Shown: one piece after another, positions 1 to 49,379 of the stretch
Layout of the letters: the number at the start of each line of letters is the position of its first letter
Numbering within the stretch: position 1 is the stretch's first letter
Source: Pempheris klunzingeri
Lineage: Eukaryota; Chordata; Actinopteri; Acropomatiformes; Pempheridae
Length of the DNA: 64,000 bases
Assembly: GCF_042242105.1 (NCBI RefSeq)
Contig: NC_092016.1
Coordinates: 16,210,501 to 16,274,500, forward strand
Direction: 5' to 3'
Notes under the pieces: generated by a model
Seen by the model: the letters and a program-made list of their open reading frames with translations, nothing else
Databases searched by the model: none
What the model was told of the DNA's origin: nothing
Made by a program: the position numbers and the translations under genes

Positions 1-1030
1 TAAATTGACTGGCAGGTATTTCAACACACAGATACGACAACTACATCAAAGTTATTACATTGGGAATAAGTAAAAAATAGTAAAACAAATTGGAATTAAC
101 TTCGTGATTATGTTAAATGTGCCCCAGATTTTCTTTACTGTACTTTATTATAAATACTGTATGACATACAGTATTATAATAATAATAATAATATAACCAC
201 ATACAGTGTATGTGGTTTTCTCTCCATTTGTGTTTAATTTAATTTCAGCTGTTCATAAACTTATTCAATTTTCTTCCCTGTTTTTAAAATGCCTGTTTTA
301 CATATTTCATTTGCATTACATTTGTCAGAATCAGAATTCCTTTAATATGTCCTATTTAGTATTCCTATGTCCTATTTACATATATACATGAATTACCTCT
401 ACGTTTAAAAGGCGCTATAGAAATAAACTTGCCTGGCCTAGAATTCAAACTTTGCTATATTGAGGTTTTTACTATCAGCCATTTTTTTTCGCCTAAATTG
501 CTATTGCTTGTGGCAGAATTACACGTTTAAATTAGTTTGGATTAAAGCAGCCGTTGATTTGATCACTGTCGTCCACCCGTACCAAGCGCTGCAGTGAGAG
601 GGGAGAGAGTCGGGATCAGAACTAAGCTAACCCAGCTTGTACCTAAGGCTGCTTCTAGCTAATGTCCGGTCGCGGGAAGATCGGCTGGATGAAATTGGAC
701 TCATTGGACCCAAACAACAAAACAATCAGAGACTGTTTGTGCCCACATGTTTACACAGAGCTGGCTCCATCTCAAAGCCCTGTATCAATCCTCTGCTCCT
801 AATAGGTGTACTACTGGTAAAAACAAATTAAACAACACGATAGTCATATAACCTATTCGATTTTCTTACAATGTCACAAATATTCAAAAATCATGGCCCA
901 CCCCTACTAAGAAGTAATCCAGATGCCTATTCATGCACACCTGTAATTTATATGCTCTAACAAAAGGACAAATTGGTTATTACATATGACAAATGTAGAG
1001 ACCGTGAGCGACTGAGAGTCCCTCCACTAC
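1..1030. other. erc1 3'-side intron, no exon recognised
   Basis: This stretch lies beyond the last erc1 exon visible on the minus strand. It is AT-rich, with an (AAT)n-like run near 175-195. I looked for the expected final ERC1 exon (in human it encodes a stretch beginning LQDELEKGER) on the minus strand and did not find it, so that exon is probably outside the window. A plus-strand reading at 655-700 has an NVRSREDRLDEI-like phrase that loosely recalls the start of a LINE endonuclease; it is too short and degraded to call. Confidence 0.4.
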
Positions 1031-13858
<12,828 letters not shown>

Positions 13859-15540
13859 CTTCTACTAAATAGAGGAATAGAGCTGATAGAAAAACTGAAC
13901 TATGACCCCAAGTATCTCTCTATATATATGTTCTAGCTCTAGATTTTGTTGTGACTAATTGTGCAAATACGTGGAGTTGATCCTCCTTCAACTGGAGACG
14001 GTGGACACAATGTTCATGATAGAATAGAGGTCTGATGCTTTCCGCTGTCAGGGACAACGCTGACAGACTTTCCTCTTCCAACAGGAGCTATCCAGTGTTA
14101 CAAATTATAACACCTGCAAAGAAAGCACAGTTCATCCCTTTGACATGTATAGCAATATCATGCATAAAATCAGTTAATAAGTCAAATGAATATGTGTAAA
14201 ATTAGAATCAAGCCCATTGAATCAGCATCAGACTCCAGCAGTTTCTAACATGCAGTCTAGGAATAGCACATTTAATGTTTGGCTCACTTTTAAACAAAAG
14301 TGTGAGAATGAGCAGGATGTCCACTGTGTACTCAGGTTTCTCTGTCTTGACTGGACTCCCTCCTGCAGTACAGACAGTTATGTAACTGTATAAAACCATG
14401 TCTAAGGGCAGATAGGGTCCCTTCATAGACTTATCGTATATCTTTATGAGGACATAGATGTGGAGCAGCTTGGGAGCCACTGATTTTAGCTTTATCCTCC
14501 ACAAAGGTTGTGTTAAATGCTGTAACGGTGTGAGTTATAACGCTTGTGTCAGCCTTGTCGGGCAGCTTGAGTCAAAAAGGAGGTCATAAAAAGGAGAGCA
14601 CTGTAGTAACCTTTAGTTGTCTTAAAATGTACCTTAACTCCTCTGGTTTGTTTTTAAGTGAATTTGCACAACAGCCATTTAGCTAACTGGGCAGTCTGCG
14701 TGGCCTTGCTAGCAGCTAACGTTACGTTAACATACCGGCTAACAGTAACGGGTGACATTTCCACCTTTCAACTACGTGTTATCAATAAATTAATGTCTTT
14801 ATCTTGACAAGTGTGTGAAATCGGCACGTAGATTTTGTCTGCGGGATGAATCTTGGGTGTCTGAATCATTTTCCCAATGTGCTGACGCTATGGATTAAAA
14901 CTAGCAAGGGAGGGAAAAGGAGATTGTCCATGGTGGACATTGTCAGGGGAAAAAAAAAACCTCCCAGCTTGTAAAACTGACTGCAAACACAAATAATAAT
15001 CGGCTAAATAGACAGCTAGATCTCTTATATTGTAGCTTACTAAGACGTGGTGTCCAGATGTGACACATTAAACCAGAATTAAACCGTTTTGCTAGCGACA
15101 CCGTGCAGGGTCTTCAGTGGAGACACCCACATCAAACCATATCCATTTTCCTCCACCTCTCCTGAACGGCTTCTCGGATCAAACTACGGTTTTCTTCATT
15201 CAGATGCTCGCATACATATCTGGGAGTCTGGCAAATATCAAGGAAAGAGCCAAAATGTCAAATGCACAGACCTTTAACGTGATCTCGCCGTGGCACACGG
15301 AGGCTAGTCCATCCGATTTATGTGGTCAAGCAGAACCTCTTGCTATTTTTTTCCTCGCTAACACAATAGCCAGTGGTGAAAACCTCCCCAAACAAACTAC
15401 CTTTCTCGTTGTCCAGTGGGGCTCAAATCGGTGCCAAAGCCGTGTCCTCTGTCAAACGGAGTTCAGCTGCAAAAATCACCATTTTCTGTCAATTAGTCGG
15501 TAGATGTCTATCAGATTTTCCCATCTTTCTGCCAGCAGTA
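13859..15540 (-). other. erc1 upstream region: 5' UTR and presumed first intron
   Basis: Directly upstream of the ATG at 13858-13856, on the minus strand, is an acceptor-like TATTTAGTAG just before AAGATG. The coding exon is therefore probably preceded by at least one noncoding exon, as in mammalian ERC1. I cannot place that exon with certainty; a donor-like CTGGTAG|GTTACTG near 15,540-15,550 would fit. No coding exon is seen. Confidence 0.45.
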
Positions 15541-15559
15541 ACCTACCAGCGGCTCAGGA

Positions 15560-15660
15560 GAGCCAGGGCGCCTCAGTGACGTCAAGCCTCCTGTGCGCGC
15601 TCACGACGGTCCTCCTCGCCACGCTTGAATTTTAAACGCGCGGTCACGAGCCTCTGGTGA
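15560..15660 (-). promoter_or_regulatory. Candidate erc1 promoter with CRE palindrome
   Basis: This short region is much richer in CpG than the flanking AT-rich DNA. It contains the full palindromic cAMP-response element TGACGTCA at 15577-15584, then GCGCGC and CACGACGG. It lies head-to-head with wnk1 and at the right distance for an erc1 noncoding first exon. No TATA box is evident. Promoter function is inferred from composition and position only. Confidence 0.4.
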
Positions 15661-16890
15661 GGGTCTGTGTATGGCAGCAAAGAGCAGACATGGCAGCATT
15701 TAGACTAAAACATATGCAGCTTTCAATAAACACGATGGGATGAGTGAGAGTTGTGATCAAACTCTGTGGAGTGGTTCAAAATCAAATTCAGTCAGAAGGC
15801 ACCGATGGAAATACTACAGTTTAGATTGTGCTTCTCTGATATTAACAATAACATATTGATTAGACGGGGTCAATATATTGTCTTCACATGTGGGCATTTG
15901 ATTTTGTGTGAAATATTCTAAGACACACATTTGGCATGTGTAGTCAATATTTACCAGCAGGGGGCAGTGCTCACCTGTAGGAAATTTCCCGAAATGGTTT
16001 TTACAATAATACTGTATATGTGTGGTATTGCTATTTTTTTCTTGAAATTAATAAATAAAAATAGACAAAATAAACTGTCTTTAATTCCATCCAGTCATTG
16101 ATAGTCTGAAAGAAATTTGACCAATAGCAGCAGACATTTAGGCTTACAAACAATTCACCCTCCATGTTATAATATTGAGAGCTAATGGTGCGATCAAAGT
16201 AAAATGATGTTTTCAAAACTTGACTTGATTAAATAATTTAGCATTTTCTAATTTATATAACTGACATGCTAAATGGTAAAAGTGGGAGGTACGGCAATAA
16301 ATCGTAAATAAATGCAATTAAAAAACATAAAGGCATTCAAAACGAAATAACAATATTTAATTGTACATAAACTAATGATTTAAGTGAGATTATCAAATAG
16401 GTAAAGTCTTAGGAAAAGGTAAAAGAAATAAACATTGGTATTTTTTCAGTTAAGAAGGCATTTGTGAATGAAAAAAATCCCACTACAATTTTGCAACAAG
16501 TTATAAATTCAATTTATATTGTACTGTATATGATATACAGCTCTAGCTTATATTAGCAATATTGAAAGTGACACCTGAAATGTGAGAATAATTAATTTGT
16601 AATTTTAATGCAGTAAAATTTTAAAACCTTTTTGGAGTAGCCAATGCAGAATGTGTGTAGTATTGTTAACATACGTTTGATACCAATTAATCTTTTACAT
16701 TAACATGTGCCAAAATGATCCTCATTTTCATTCATTTCGACTATATTTAAAATTGTATCTAAAATCAGGGATATCTGGTTTTAATTCATACAGTTTTTGA
16801 TTGTAAGAATACACAATATCATAGTCACAAATACACACACACACAAATAAATATATTTATGTGTGTTATGGTTATGAGGTCATTCTTCAG
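15661..16890. other. AT-rich spacer between erc1 and wnk1
   Basis: About 1.2 kb of AT-rich DNA between the two divergent genes, with no exon, RNA gene or clear element. A short (CA)n run lies near 16833-16847. Confidence 0.5.
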
Positions 16891-19294
16891 TGGCGCAGGC
16901 GCTTTCGGAAAAACCGTCTCCGTCAATATGTAGCAACTGCGCCGCTTGTTTGTCAGTGAGCCCACAATTGGCAACTTTGATGTCCACCAACAGGGTAACT
17001 TATCTACCGGACACTTAAGGATAATGTACATGTGTTCCCTTTCATAACTGCGAAGACAGATTCACGCTGTGAGGATAATTTCACCGCCGATGACCGTCAG
17101 TCGTGTTGTGGATACGATACTGAGGTAGGTCGCTCTCTACCACCCGGTATGTTAGCTAGCATGGACTGTTAGCACCGTCGGCAGCTAGCTAATGTTATTA
17201 AACATAAACTACCTTCATATAGACGGTGTACGACTCGTCTACGACTAGTCGTCGTTAACCAGCTGGTAAAAATATAACTGTAAGGTGCGTTACACCAACA
17301 AACAAAGCGTGAACTGTTAGTGTTAGCGCTCCAGATAACGTTAAACTGAATAGGGACAGCCGGGAGGAGGGTCTACCTTTTTAGGCCACCTCCAAGACCC
17401 GCCTAGCTAACGTTGGCTAGCTTGGTAGCATTAGCACTATTTGTCACTGCCTGGTTGGTTTCCAACCGGCGTCACACTGGGTGAACGTATCCGGTGTTTT
17501 AGCATGGCGTGTGATAATACGGTAACGTTATTAATAAAGAGTGAGCGCTAGCGTTGACTGTTAACGGGCACGTTAAACTACCAATGTGACATATCTGTAA
17601 CCTTAATCCGGATTGCTAACAAGGGGGGGGTGGGGGCAGAATATATTTTAAAAAGACGTGACGTGGAGGAGCCCTCATCGCTGGTTAACGTTTCACTGGT
17701 TACGGATCAGCTAACACAGGCTAACTAGCTCCTTGCTAGCTGTTCTCGTTAGCAAGCTAACAAAGAGCCGTTGCTCCTCCTTGCTTTGTATGCTCGGTGT
17801 TACCAGTTCAAATGGCTGTGGTCTTACTGCCTAGAAGGTGGAAGAGAAATAGGGAGGTAAGACACGGTTTACCTTAATTAAACTATGAATGTAATAAATT
17901 CGCGCTGGTGTTTCTCTTGGTCACGGGGATGTTGTTGCTGCTGCTAACATTGTCAGGTTTGCTTCTGACATTGTGGCTTCCTTTACTGGTAATGGCTGCA
18001 AACATGGCAAGGTAGAGCTGACTAATAAACAAGAAGATTGTCATTGTAAGCCTGCGTGTCTAAGAGACCAAAATAGAAGTCACTGTGCAAAACTGTTAAC
18101 ACTGACAAATATCGGCATATTAGTTAAATGGCACCAGTCTTTTGCATATACAGTTTAGATGGGCACACAGCAGATTTCAACAATGGACTTAATATTAGTT
18201 AGTCAGACTATGTACGAACCTTATAATTGACCGTATATATGGATCCTGCTTTTTACTGGTGGCTGATGAATAAACAGCTGTCAGGTGTTCATTAAGTTAC
18301 TACAAGTCATTAACAAGTGTGAGGCAAAGGGGGTTGGGGGAATGCATTTGGGATTTGTGCCACATTACATGCTTATATGTAGTATAGATAAACACTTTAT
18401 TCTCATGAAACAAATCAATTGAACAGTCTATTGATTGGACAGAGCTAAAAAACAGTAAGAATCCTAGTAGGACCTGTGATGAAGCTTCTGTGAAGGCTAG
18501 CATGTGCCTTACATGACATGTCTTTGGACAAGACAGCAAATCATATCAGAGAGGCAAACCTTAAAGACAAATGTCATGTTCATTAATCAAAAGTGAAGTG
18601 CACTGAAATGCTCATGGCAGTCAATTTAAGAAGTACTGTCTTAATCACTAGATATGTAGTGTCAGCTGTGTTTCTGATTAAAGCAATGTTGTTAAACTTT
18701 ATGTATACTGTAAATTCTACTTGTGAAAACTTTGGTTGCTGTCTTACAAATCTTGTTGACATTTGACATAGTATTTGTTACTTTTAGAAACATGTCTGGC
18801 AACTTTTGTTTTTTCTTTTCTCTTGCAGTGAAACTGGACTGGAGCATATTCAGCGTGTTGGGCCTTCCTGCCTTTGCCTACAGTAGGAAGTTTGGTGCCT
18901 GTTGTGGGCTGCACATGTTAGTTCCTCACCAGTGATTCCTTATGCTTGATAGAGGCTGCTCCCTGCGTCTTACAGAATGGATGGTGTGGACTTGAAGAGA
19001 CTTATTTATCAACATCAGCATTCTGTGTTCTGCTGTGGTGTTCAATCTTTTACCATTTACAAGAGAACACCTCCCATTCTACACCTCCAATCTCTCCACC
19101 ACATATATAAAGACTGTCTTTAAGCAATAAAAAAGACAGCTGGAGATAGAAGTTGTTAGACTTTCTATCTTTTTTTTTTCTTTTTAAGGCACGGATCGAT
19201 ACTGCTTACGTAAGCTTATATGGCGGACATGGAAGTATTCTTATTTTAATTTTTCAGTCATTGTACCCCCCTTACTCTAAGTGTGGGTGGTGGG
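16891..19294 (+). promoter_or_regulatory. wnk1 upstream region with probable noncoding 5' exons
   Basis: The sequence turns CpG-richer around 16,890-17,400. A possible noncoding exon ends with the donor GAG|GTAGGT at 17124/17125. A strong acceptor (pyrimidine tract then CTTGCAG) ends at 18828, and another (TTTTTTTTTCTTTTTAAG) ends near 19188, 107 bp before the ATG. This suggests one or two leader exons. Repeated GCTAGC-type words occur at 17,150-17,760. The exact transcription start cannot be fixed. Confidence 0.4.
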
Positions 19295-42494
<23,200 letters not shown>

Positions 42495-45330
42495 CCCAGT
42501 GGGAGCCCCAGTCCAGGCTGAGACGGAGGGCCACACAGGGCAGAGAGTGCAGTCAGTCATCGAGCAAGAACCACTAGCTCTCTTTGCAGTTAGCTGGCTG
42601 GATATCAAGCTTTTTATTTTAATTTCAACTTTTATTATTACGTGTATTTCCTGTAATAGAGGTGACCTGTGCGGTTCAAGTCCTCTCAGGCAGAACAAAA
42701 TCTGTCTGGCAATTGGAGGGAAAGTGCAATACACATCCACAGCACAAGAGTCTCACACTTAGCCCGCCATGAGCTGTGGAATCGAGCTGTGACGAGTTGG
42801 TTGGTTGTGTCTGGTGACATAATGAGCCAAAGGCATAACCAGCAACAGCCAAAGATGTCTTTTGAGAACAGACGTTGCAATGTCGTCATTCCTTTGAAGA
42901 GGAGAAGGTAGGAGGGATTCTGGTTCACACCCTCCCCGGCCCTGACTTTAAACCGAGCTGGGACTGAAGACCGTTGAAGTAATACACCACATAGACACAC
43001 ACACACACACATCTGACCAAACATTAACCCGGTTGAGTGACTAGGGATGGCAGGTTAAGTTGTATCAGAGAGCGAGGAGGGAGAGTACGGAAAGTGGTAG
43101 ATGAGTGGGACAGGTGGTTCTTCCCAGATGGAACAGTGAAGTGTGAGTGGTAGGAGAAGAGAGACACGTCAAGTTAGGCAAGAGTGTAATGGATAGGGTT
43201 GCAGTATGAATACATCCCAGTCGCTACCTATTTAGTAAAATGCAATAATGGCAAAGAGTAGATATACTGTCCCTTGTAACTGTGGCCTTAATCCCATTTA
43301 AATATTGACTTTGTACATAGTGATTTCTTCACTGGGTTATGATTCCATGTTTAGCATATTTATGTCCCTTTGAGAGTCTGGTGTCGTTGTGATTTGCGTT
43401 GTCTGTCCATAACAGATTTATTATCATACTGATTTATTCTTCACGTCTGATGTGTAAGCCAGTGGATCTGCCACATGAAATAGCATTGTCCTGGTGTTGA
43501 CCACCATTCAGAGTTTAAACATAAGAGGTGATGCTGCTGTAAATCACAACCTGGGTAGAGGGTGTTTGCACGGTATTGTTTTTTTTTTTTTTTTCTTTTT
43601 TTTTTTTTTTTTACAAAAGAATGAAATCTTGTTCCCAAGTTCCCAAGTTGACACATAAAACCACTTCACTTAATGCTTAGAAACGAGACATGAGCAGTTT
43701 AAAATGTGGTTATCATATCAAACAAAATGAACTAGCTTTGGTTTATTTCAGTAGTACTTTGGAAGGTTTCGGACTCTGTGGGGATGCGGCCTCCCAGCAC
43801 AGATGGTTCACAGTACACAGACAAACAGGTTGTTAGTGAAGTCACATCACATTAAATATCTCTGCTCATAACATTTAGCCGTCAGTTCTCAACTCACAAG
43901 TGTCTGTCTGGGGTTCTCTTTCTGTGGTCTGTTTTTGTATGCGTATATTTAATAAAACAAATGTTCTTTATGGACCTGTATTCAGCCATCAGATTTTGAT
44001 GTTGTTTCACTGTAATTATTATTAAAGGTTGTTAAACAACATGTAGTTAAAGGAATATAAAAAGTGCAATTGCAGGGTTGTTGTTATTGGTATCCTACTC
44101 ACCAGTCAGGAGTGAATCCTGTGGTTTATTAAGCTCTTCTATCTATGACTGCCCTGCCCCCCTTTTCTATTTAATTGTACATATGTTAATGTGAGGTAAA
44201 TGCTTTCACGTAATGCTCAGTCACTAGAGTTTGCATGTGGTGACCCACTCTTCTAGCACATGCACTCTAACCTGTAAACATGAGGAACACTTTAGTGCCT
44301 TGCATCCTCACTAATGACAAGTTCCAGATTCATCATCTAGTCCTATAGCTGTGACTGTACCGCAGAGAACCAGTTAACTTAATCTGTACTCGCCATAAAC
44401 GCAACATGTGGCTCCTTAGCTGTAACACTCTGAAACACTGGGCGCCACACACAGGGCTGCAGAACAAAGAGCACACTGAGTAATGTGGAAACCGTTTGTT
44501 TTCTCTCTAATTACATTTGTGTTGGTTGTGTGATCAGCTGTGTATTTATATTTGGCTCATGCGTACATGGATTTGGCTGACATTTGTTTTTGTGGATTTC
44601 TCATTAAACTTCAATGGAAGCACTTGTTCAGGCAGCGAGTGAGCTGTACAAAGGTTTAAAAGTTGTCTTGCCCTCATGCTGGCTCAACTTCTGTCTCACC
44701 CACCTCACACGAGTGCCATGCTGTCATTGTGACTCTTTCGCCTGCTCGTAGATTGGATGAATAGTTAAACTTCTCTAGAGAAAAAATAAGTTACTGCAAT
44801 GCAGAATATGCAATGTTCAAAGTTTTAAAGGGACTGAGGGGTAATGGAAACATTTGCATGCTGATGAGGGTTGTTACTGACTTCAATGTTTTTGATATTG
44901 GAATATTAGAGATCTTTTTTTTTATTATTATTTGCCTTCCTCAGAGTCATCACTAAGTGTTGATCTGTTCAACTGCCATTCACCAATATCACAGGCACAA
45001 CTTCAATATCAGACTATCAGCGTATGATTTCTGCATGCCGGCTTCACCGATGTTTATTCTTACAAACGACCACCGACCTGCATCTGGCCTCTGTACAGCA
45101 CAAGCTCTCAGCAAAGCTTAAGGTCCATGTGCTACTATGCTATTATCAGTAACTATCACAGACCTCTACACAGCACTGTTTGAGGCTACTGACACGCAGT
45201 AATATCTGTTGAGCTCTTACTTCTGATCCCTCCTTACTGACTTCCTGTGATTCAGTGTCTGTTTTGTGTATGTTTTTCACATTGTACAAAATGTAAAAAC
45301 AAATAAAAATAATATCGGTTAAAGCACTTG
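42495..45330 (+). other. wnk1: wnk1 3' UTR with alternative poly(A) signals
   Basis: No coding exon follows the TAG at 42492-42494. AATAAA hexamers occur at 43951-43956 and at 45302-45307, so a short (about 1.5 kb) and a long (about 2.8 kb) 3' UTR are possible. A T-rich run lies at 43578-43612. The region is otherwise unremarkable. Confidence 0.6.
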
Positions 45331-45593
45331 TCCTGCTTCTTGGTGTTTTTTTTTTTTTAAAGCAGTGTTATGAAAGACATTTTAATTTACTAATCTTGTT
45401 CCTAATTGAACTGGGATGTTTTTAACACCACATTGTTGCTCTAATTGTTCATGAAACATTATTTCACTGCCCCCAAAATCTGGTATCAAATCCCAAATAC
45501 ATTAAAAATGTAATCAAAACAGAGGTTTGTTAGTGTAGTAACAGTATACACATGTATATAAATAAAACTCAGCTGACTGACCTATGGTTACGT

Positions 45594-45599
45594 TTTATT
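45594..45599 (-). terminator. rad52 poly(A) signal
   Basis: TTTATT on the plus strand is AATAAA on the minus strand, about 170 bp past the rad52 stop codon. It lies about 290 bp from the distal plus-strand wnk1 AATAAA, so the two transcripts end almost face to face. Confidence 0.55.
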
Positions 45600-45768
45600 T
45601 TTTTCAAAACCGGATAAAACATTTATCCAAATATCGGACATAGCAAGAATTAATTGCAAAATGAACTTGATAAATGTGTATACTGAAATAAATATAAAAC
45701 CAAAAGTAACATCAGATGGCAGGACTGTACAAAGTGTGGAGGACACTGTGGAACAGCAATATAAAATC

Positions 45769-48700
45769 TCAGGTGTCCAGTCGGCGTTTCTTCACGTACT
45801 GTCCCTGTCTGTACGGACTCAGGGCTTCACCTGGGGGGGAAAAAACAGACTGAAGACCACAGAGTTCAGATCAGCAGCACATCAGCGACTCTTCTCATGA
45901 AACCTCACCTGGTCTCGCCTGGTACTGGTTCTGATACGGAGGTCTGCAGTGGCCCTGGTGCTGTCCTCTGCTGTGCGGCGAAGACCCCTCTGGAGGCCTG
46001 CCCGGACCTCTCTGAGGGGTCTTACTGCGCGTCTGCATCTGGTGATTCCTGGGTGTGCTGGGCCTGACCCCTCTGGGGGGTGGGCCACCTGTAGTGAAAT
46101 CCACCTCCTCCATCCCGTCCAGAGGGAGATCCCAGAGCTCAGGATCGTCTGCAGACAGAGACAAACTAGTAGTAGAGCAGCAGACAGGCAGGTTTCCTCA
46201 TCACAGTTTAAACCTACTGAGCCCTCTGGTGGTGGTTTACAGGACCTGCTAAACACTGGTCCCTGCTGCTGCCAGGCTTCCTGTGTCCTGCTGAGGTGCC
46301 TTCACTGAACACAGGTACACCTTCTTGACCTGAGGAGTGAACACCTCATTATAAAAACAGTAACATCACATTTATACTCCTGAAAGTGAAGAACAGAGAC
46401 ACTAAACCAGCAGTCTCAACCCTGCAGGCCAAACCCGACCTGTGACACATGACACATGACACAATGTCATAAGGATCCCGCCATGTTTAAAATTATAAGT
46501 CACATCTGGTCTGCAAGTTTGTTTTACCTATGTTAAGAAACCTGCTGTTCTCAAGATTAACAACCTGACACAGAATCCTCCTATTATATATATATATCAT
46601 ATACACATGATTAAGGCACTGACCTCCACTGGATCCTCCTCCGATAGCGACCTCGGAGTCCTCAGACTTGGTTTGATCTTCTTTCTGCTGCAGCCTCTTG
46701 GCCTCCATCTCTCTCCTGAACTTCTGCTGAAGCTGCTGCTGTCGGAGCTTTCTCAGCTGTTTGGGGTCTGTGTTCGTGTCAGACCCGACGTCGTTCATGG
46801 AGTCCATGGCAGGTCTTGGAAAAAGAAACAGATTGGGAGGAGAAGACGCAGCGAAGTGTCATTAAAAACATAAACTAGACCCACTGCAGTTTACCTGGAC
46901 TCTGGAGCGGGACCAGCTAGAGTAGGAGTATGAGCCTCTGAACAGTTCTGGTTCTGGTTGAGGACTCTGGGCTCCAGCGGCATCCTGCCGGGAGGGCCGG
47001 CAGATACAAGCTTCTCCTCCAAGACCAGACTGGAGAACCGGGCCTTCTCCACTGAAGGCTCTCCCTCAGAACGCTTCGTCTTACGCGGGTCTAGAGGGGG
47101 AGGAGCCTTCGTGTGGGGAGGAAACAGTATTTTAGGATGAAAATAAAAAAAGCACAGAATGCTTGAAGTTGATACCCTGAATCTGACCTGTTTGGGGATC
47201 TTGTTAATGGCTATGAGGTATTCTTTATTCAGGATGCAGTTTCCGAGGGCGTTACCAAAGCACCTGAACAAGACCAAAAAACAATCGTATTTCTTCTGAC
47301 AAAACATGAGGGAAAAAAATCTAGAACATATTTGTTTTTCTATAATGTGCATCAGACTGATAAAATATAAAAATGTAAATTCCAGTACTTGAGCGCTCTC
47401 TTCATGCCATCAGTCACAGCTTCCTTTCTCGCCTTTTCCAGAGACAGAGCTTTGGACTTCAGTCCTTCACTGACTCCGTACCCTACGTCCTCGTGGAACG
47501 CGCCGTCCTGGAGGAAAAGTGCACGTTACACACAACAGAGCAACAGAGGATGATGAGCATCGCAGGAAATCATACATCATATAAAACTGAGATAAATCTT
47601 CATCATGGGAAAATACTGCTGTAATTACAATAAAGACAGTAAAATAAAAAATCCATCTGACCTTCAGCTGTATTTTGACAAACGCACTGACACCGACATA
47701 AAACTTCCCATTGATGAGGTCGACAAAGTCTGTGAAGTACAAGTGTTTTTGTTAGTCTGACTGTGTGTGTGTGAATGATTCGACGTTAACGGGATCCTCT
47801 TACAAGTCGTACCGACGTTCTGTTGAGTGATGGAGTGAGACCATCCGTTGTATCCAAACATCTCATTAGCCAGGCTGATCACACGATGCCCCTCAATATA
47901 GCAAACCTGGAAGAGTCCATTCAAGTGCAGATATGACAGAGAGAGAGAGAGAGAGAGAGAGAGAAACTGTGGTTATATCAAAGTGGTTTCATGAAAACTG
48001 TCCTCCACACTGCAACAAAATCTTACTGCTTCCACTTGAGTAAAACTTAAAGAAGTTTCAGCCGTGAAAATGCATTTTGTGCAACAATCATGTGATCATA
48101 ACTTCACTTCAACCCAGCTGACAGACACACACACACAAACATTTCTACGGTCCACTTCACAGCTGTACAGAAAACAAAGGCAGAGATATAAACAAAGACG
48201 TGCCTTCTGTCCTCCTCCAGCCACTCTGGTGCTGATGTACTCTGGTCCCAGCTTCTGCTGCAGAGCCTCCTGCACTGCCTTGTACTCCTCAGCTGTGTAG
48301 GTACACTGACAACTCAGTCCGGTTAGCAAAGCAAAAACAAACCACAAACACACACATAGAAACCATGACATAATAAGAGGATGGATGGTTTTCCGGTGAA
48401 CCACCACTGAGTAACACCCTCACTCGATGCTGTCCCTCTGCCGTCATATTACACCGATACTGTGTATTATTAGAATAGTCTGGTGCATCTTAGGGAAATT
48501 TGTATAAAACGAAGGACAAGACACATTGTTGGAGCGATGCAGCCATAAAACCACGGAGCAGTCGTGGGTTTGAATATTTTTCTCAGTGAAGACACGAGGA
48601 GTAAATAATGTAATTTCAACCTTATGGCTAAAGGGGAAATTAAAGGAAACTGTGAATGTATTGATTAAAATGAACAAGAGTAATTTTTACCCCTCATCAC

Positions 48701-49148
48701 CCAAACACACACCTTCACTCTGACAGACTACAGCTGCAACCCAGTGTTCCCAACATCTGTAAGATATGAACGATGAGACCGGCACACCTGAGCCTCACTA
48801 GAATGAATGAATGAATGAATGAATGAATGAATGAAAGGATGTGTGACAGTAGTTTTCAGTCAGATGGTCTAGTGTCTGTCAGAGCTGCTCCTGAAATCCA
48901 GTGTCTTGCAGGTTTTAGTTGTTTCCCTGCTCAGACTCCCCTCATTCAGGTGAGCGGGTACTTATCGGGCTCCTGCAGAGCTGGATGCTGAACTGGTCGT
49001 CTGAATCAGACGTGTTGAAGCAGGGAAACATGGAAAACCTGCAGGGCAGCGTTTTAGGGTGTCAGTCAGTCTGCACACCTGTGAAGCTCCTCACCTGTCC
49101 GAAGGACGTGGGTGCAGAGTTGCTCCTCTCTTCTGTGTAACTGGACAT
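45769..49148 (-). CDS. rad52: RAD52 recombination/single-strand annealing protein
   Basis: Anneals complementary single-stranded DNA and assists RAD51; acts in nuclear double-strand break repair. Coding exons 5' to 3': 49148-49095, 48305-48204, 47906-47813, 47729-47662, 47507-47389, 47263-47188, 47106-46895, 46814-46624, 46148-45909, 45830-45769; 1,218 nt, 405 residues plus stop (human about 418). The N-terminal ring/DNA-binding domain is intact: [90 protein letters not shown] and [10 protein letters not shown]. The C-terminal half diverges, as is usual, but keeps [20 protein letters not shown] and a basic KKRRLDT tail. The intron after 48204 uses a GC donor. The ATG at 49148 gives [18 protein letters not shown], aligned with human up to FGQ. 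Confidence 0.95.
48198..48203 (-). other. rad52: rad52 GC-type splice donor
   Basis: On the minus strand exon 2 ends CAGAAG and the intron begins GCACGT. The next exon starts GTTTGCTATATTGAG after a CTCTTCCAG acceptor, giving GGGQK-VCYIEG exactly as in human RAD52. The nearest GT (5 nt downstream) would shift the frame, so this is a GC-AG intron on the evidence of phase and homology. Confidence 0.8.
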
Positions 49149-49379
49149 GACTGCAGAAACCTCCTGTAATCACTGAAATAAACATACTCAGGCAACACTT
49201 ACTGTAGCTAAACAGCACATGTATGCGCCCATAAAGGTCACTTAGGCTTAAGTGAACCCAGAACAGATTCAGCAGCAACGTTTACTTTAATTTACGGCCT
49301 GGCTTCAGTTTGCTAATATTTTATAGGCAGTTAGCGGACAAACTCACCACTTAAAGTTTTTCAAAAGTGTGTTTTCTGT

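Noticed and set aside
655-830. A LINE endonuclease fragment
   Set aside because: Only a short phrase resembles the start of such domains, and no catalytic motifs or repeat ends are present.
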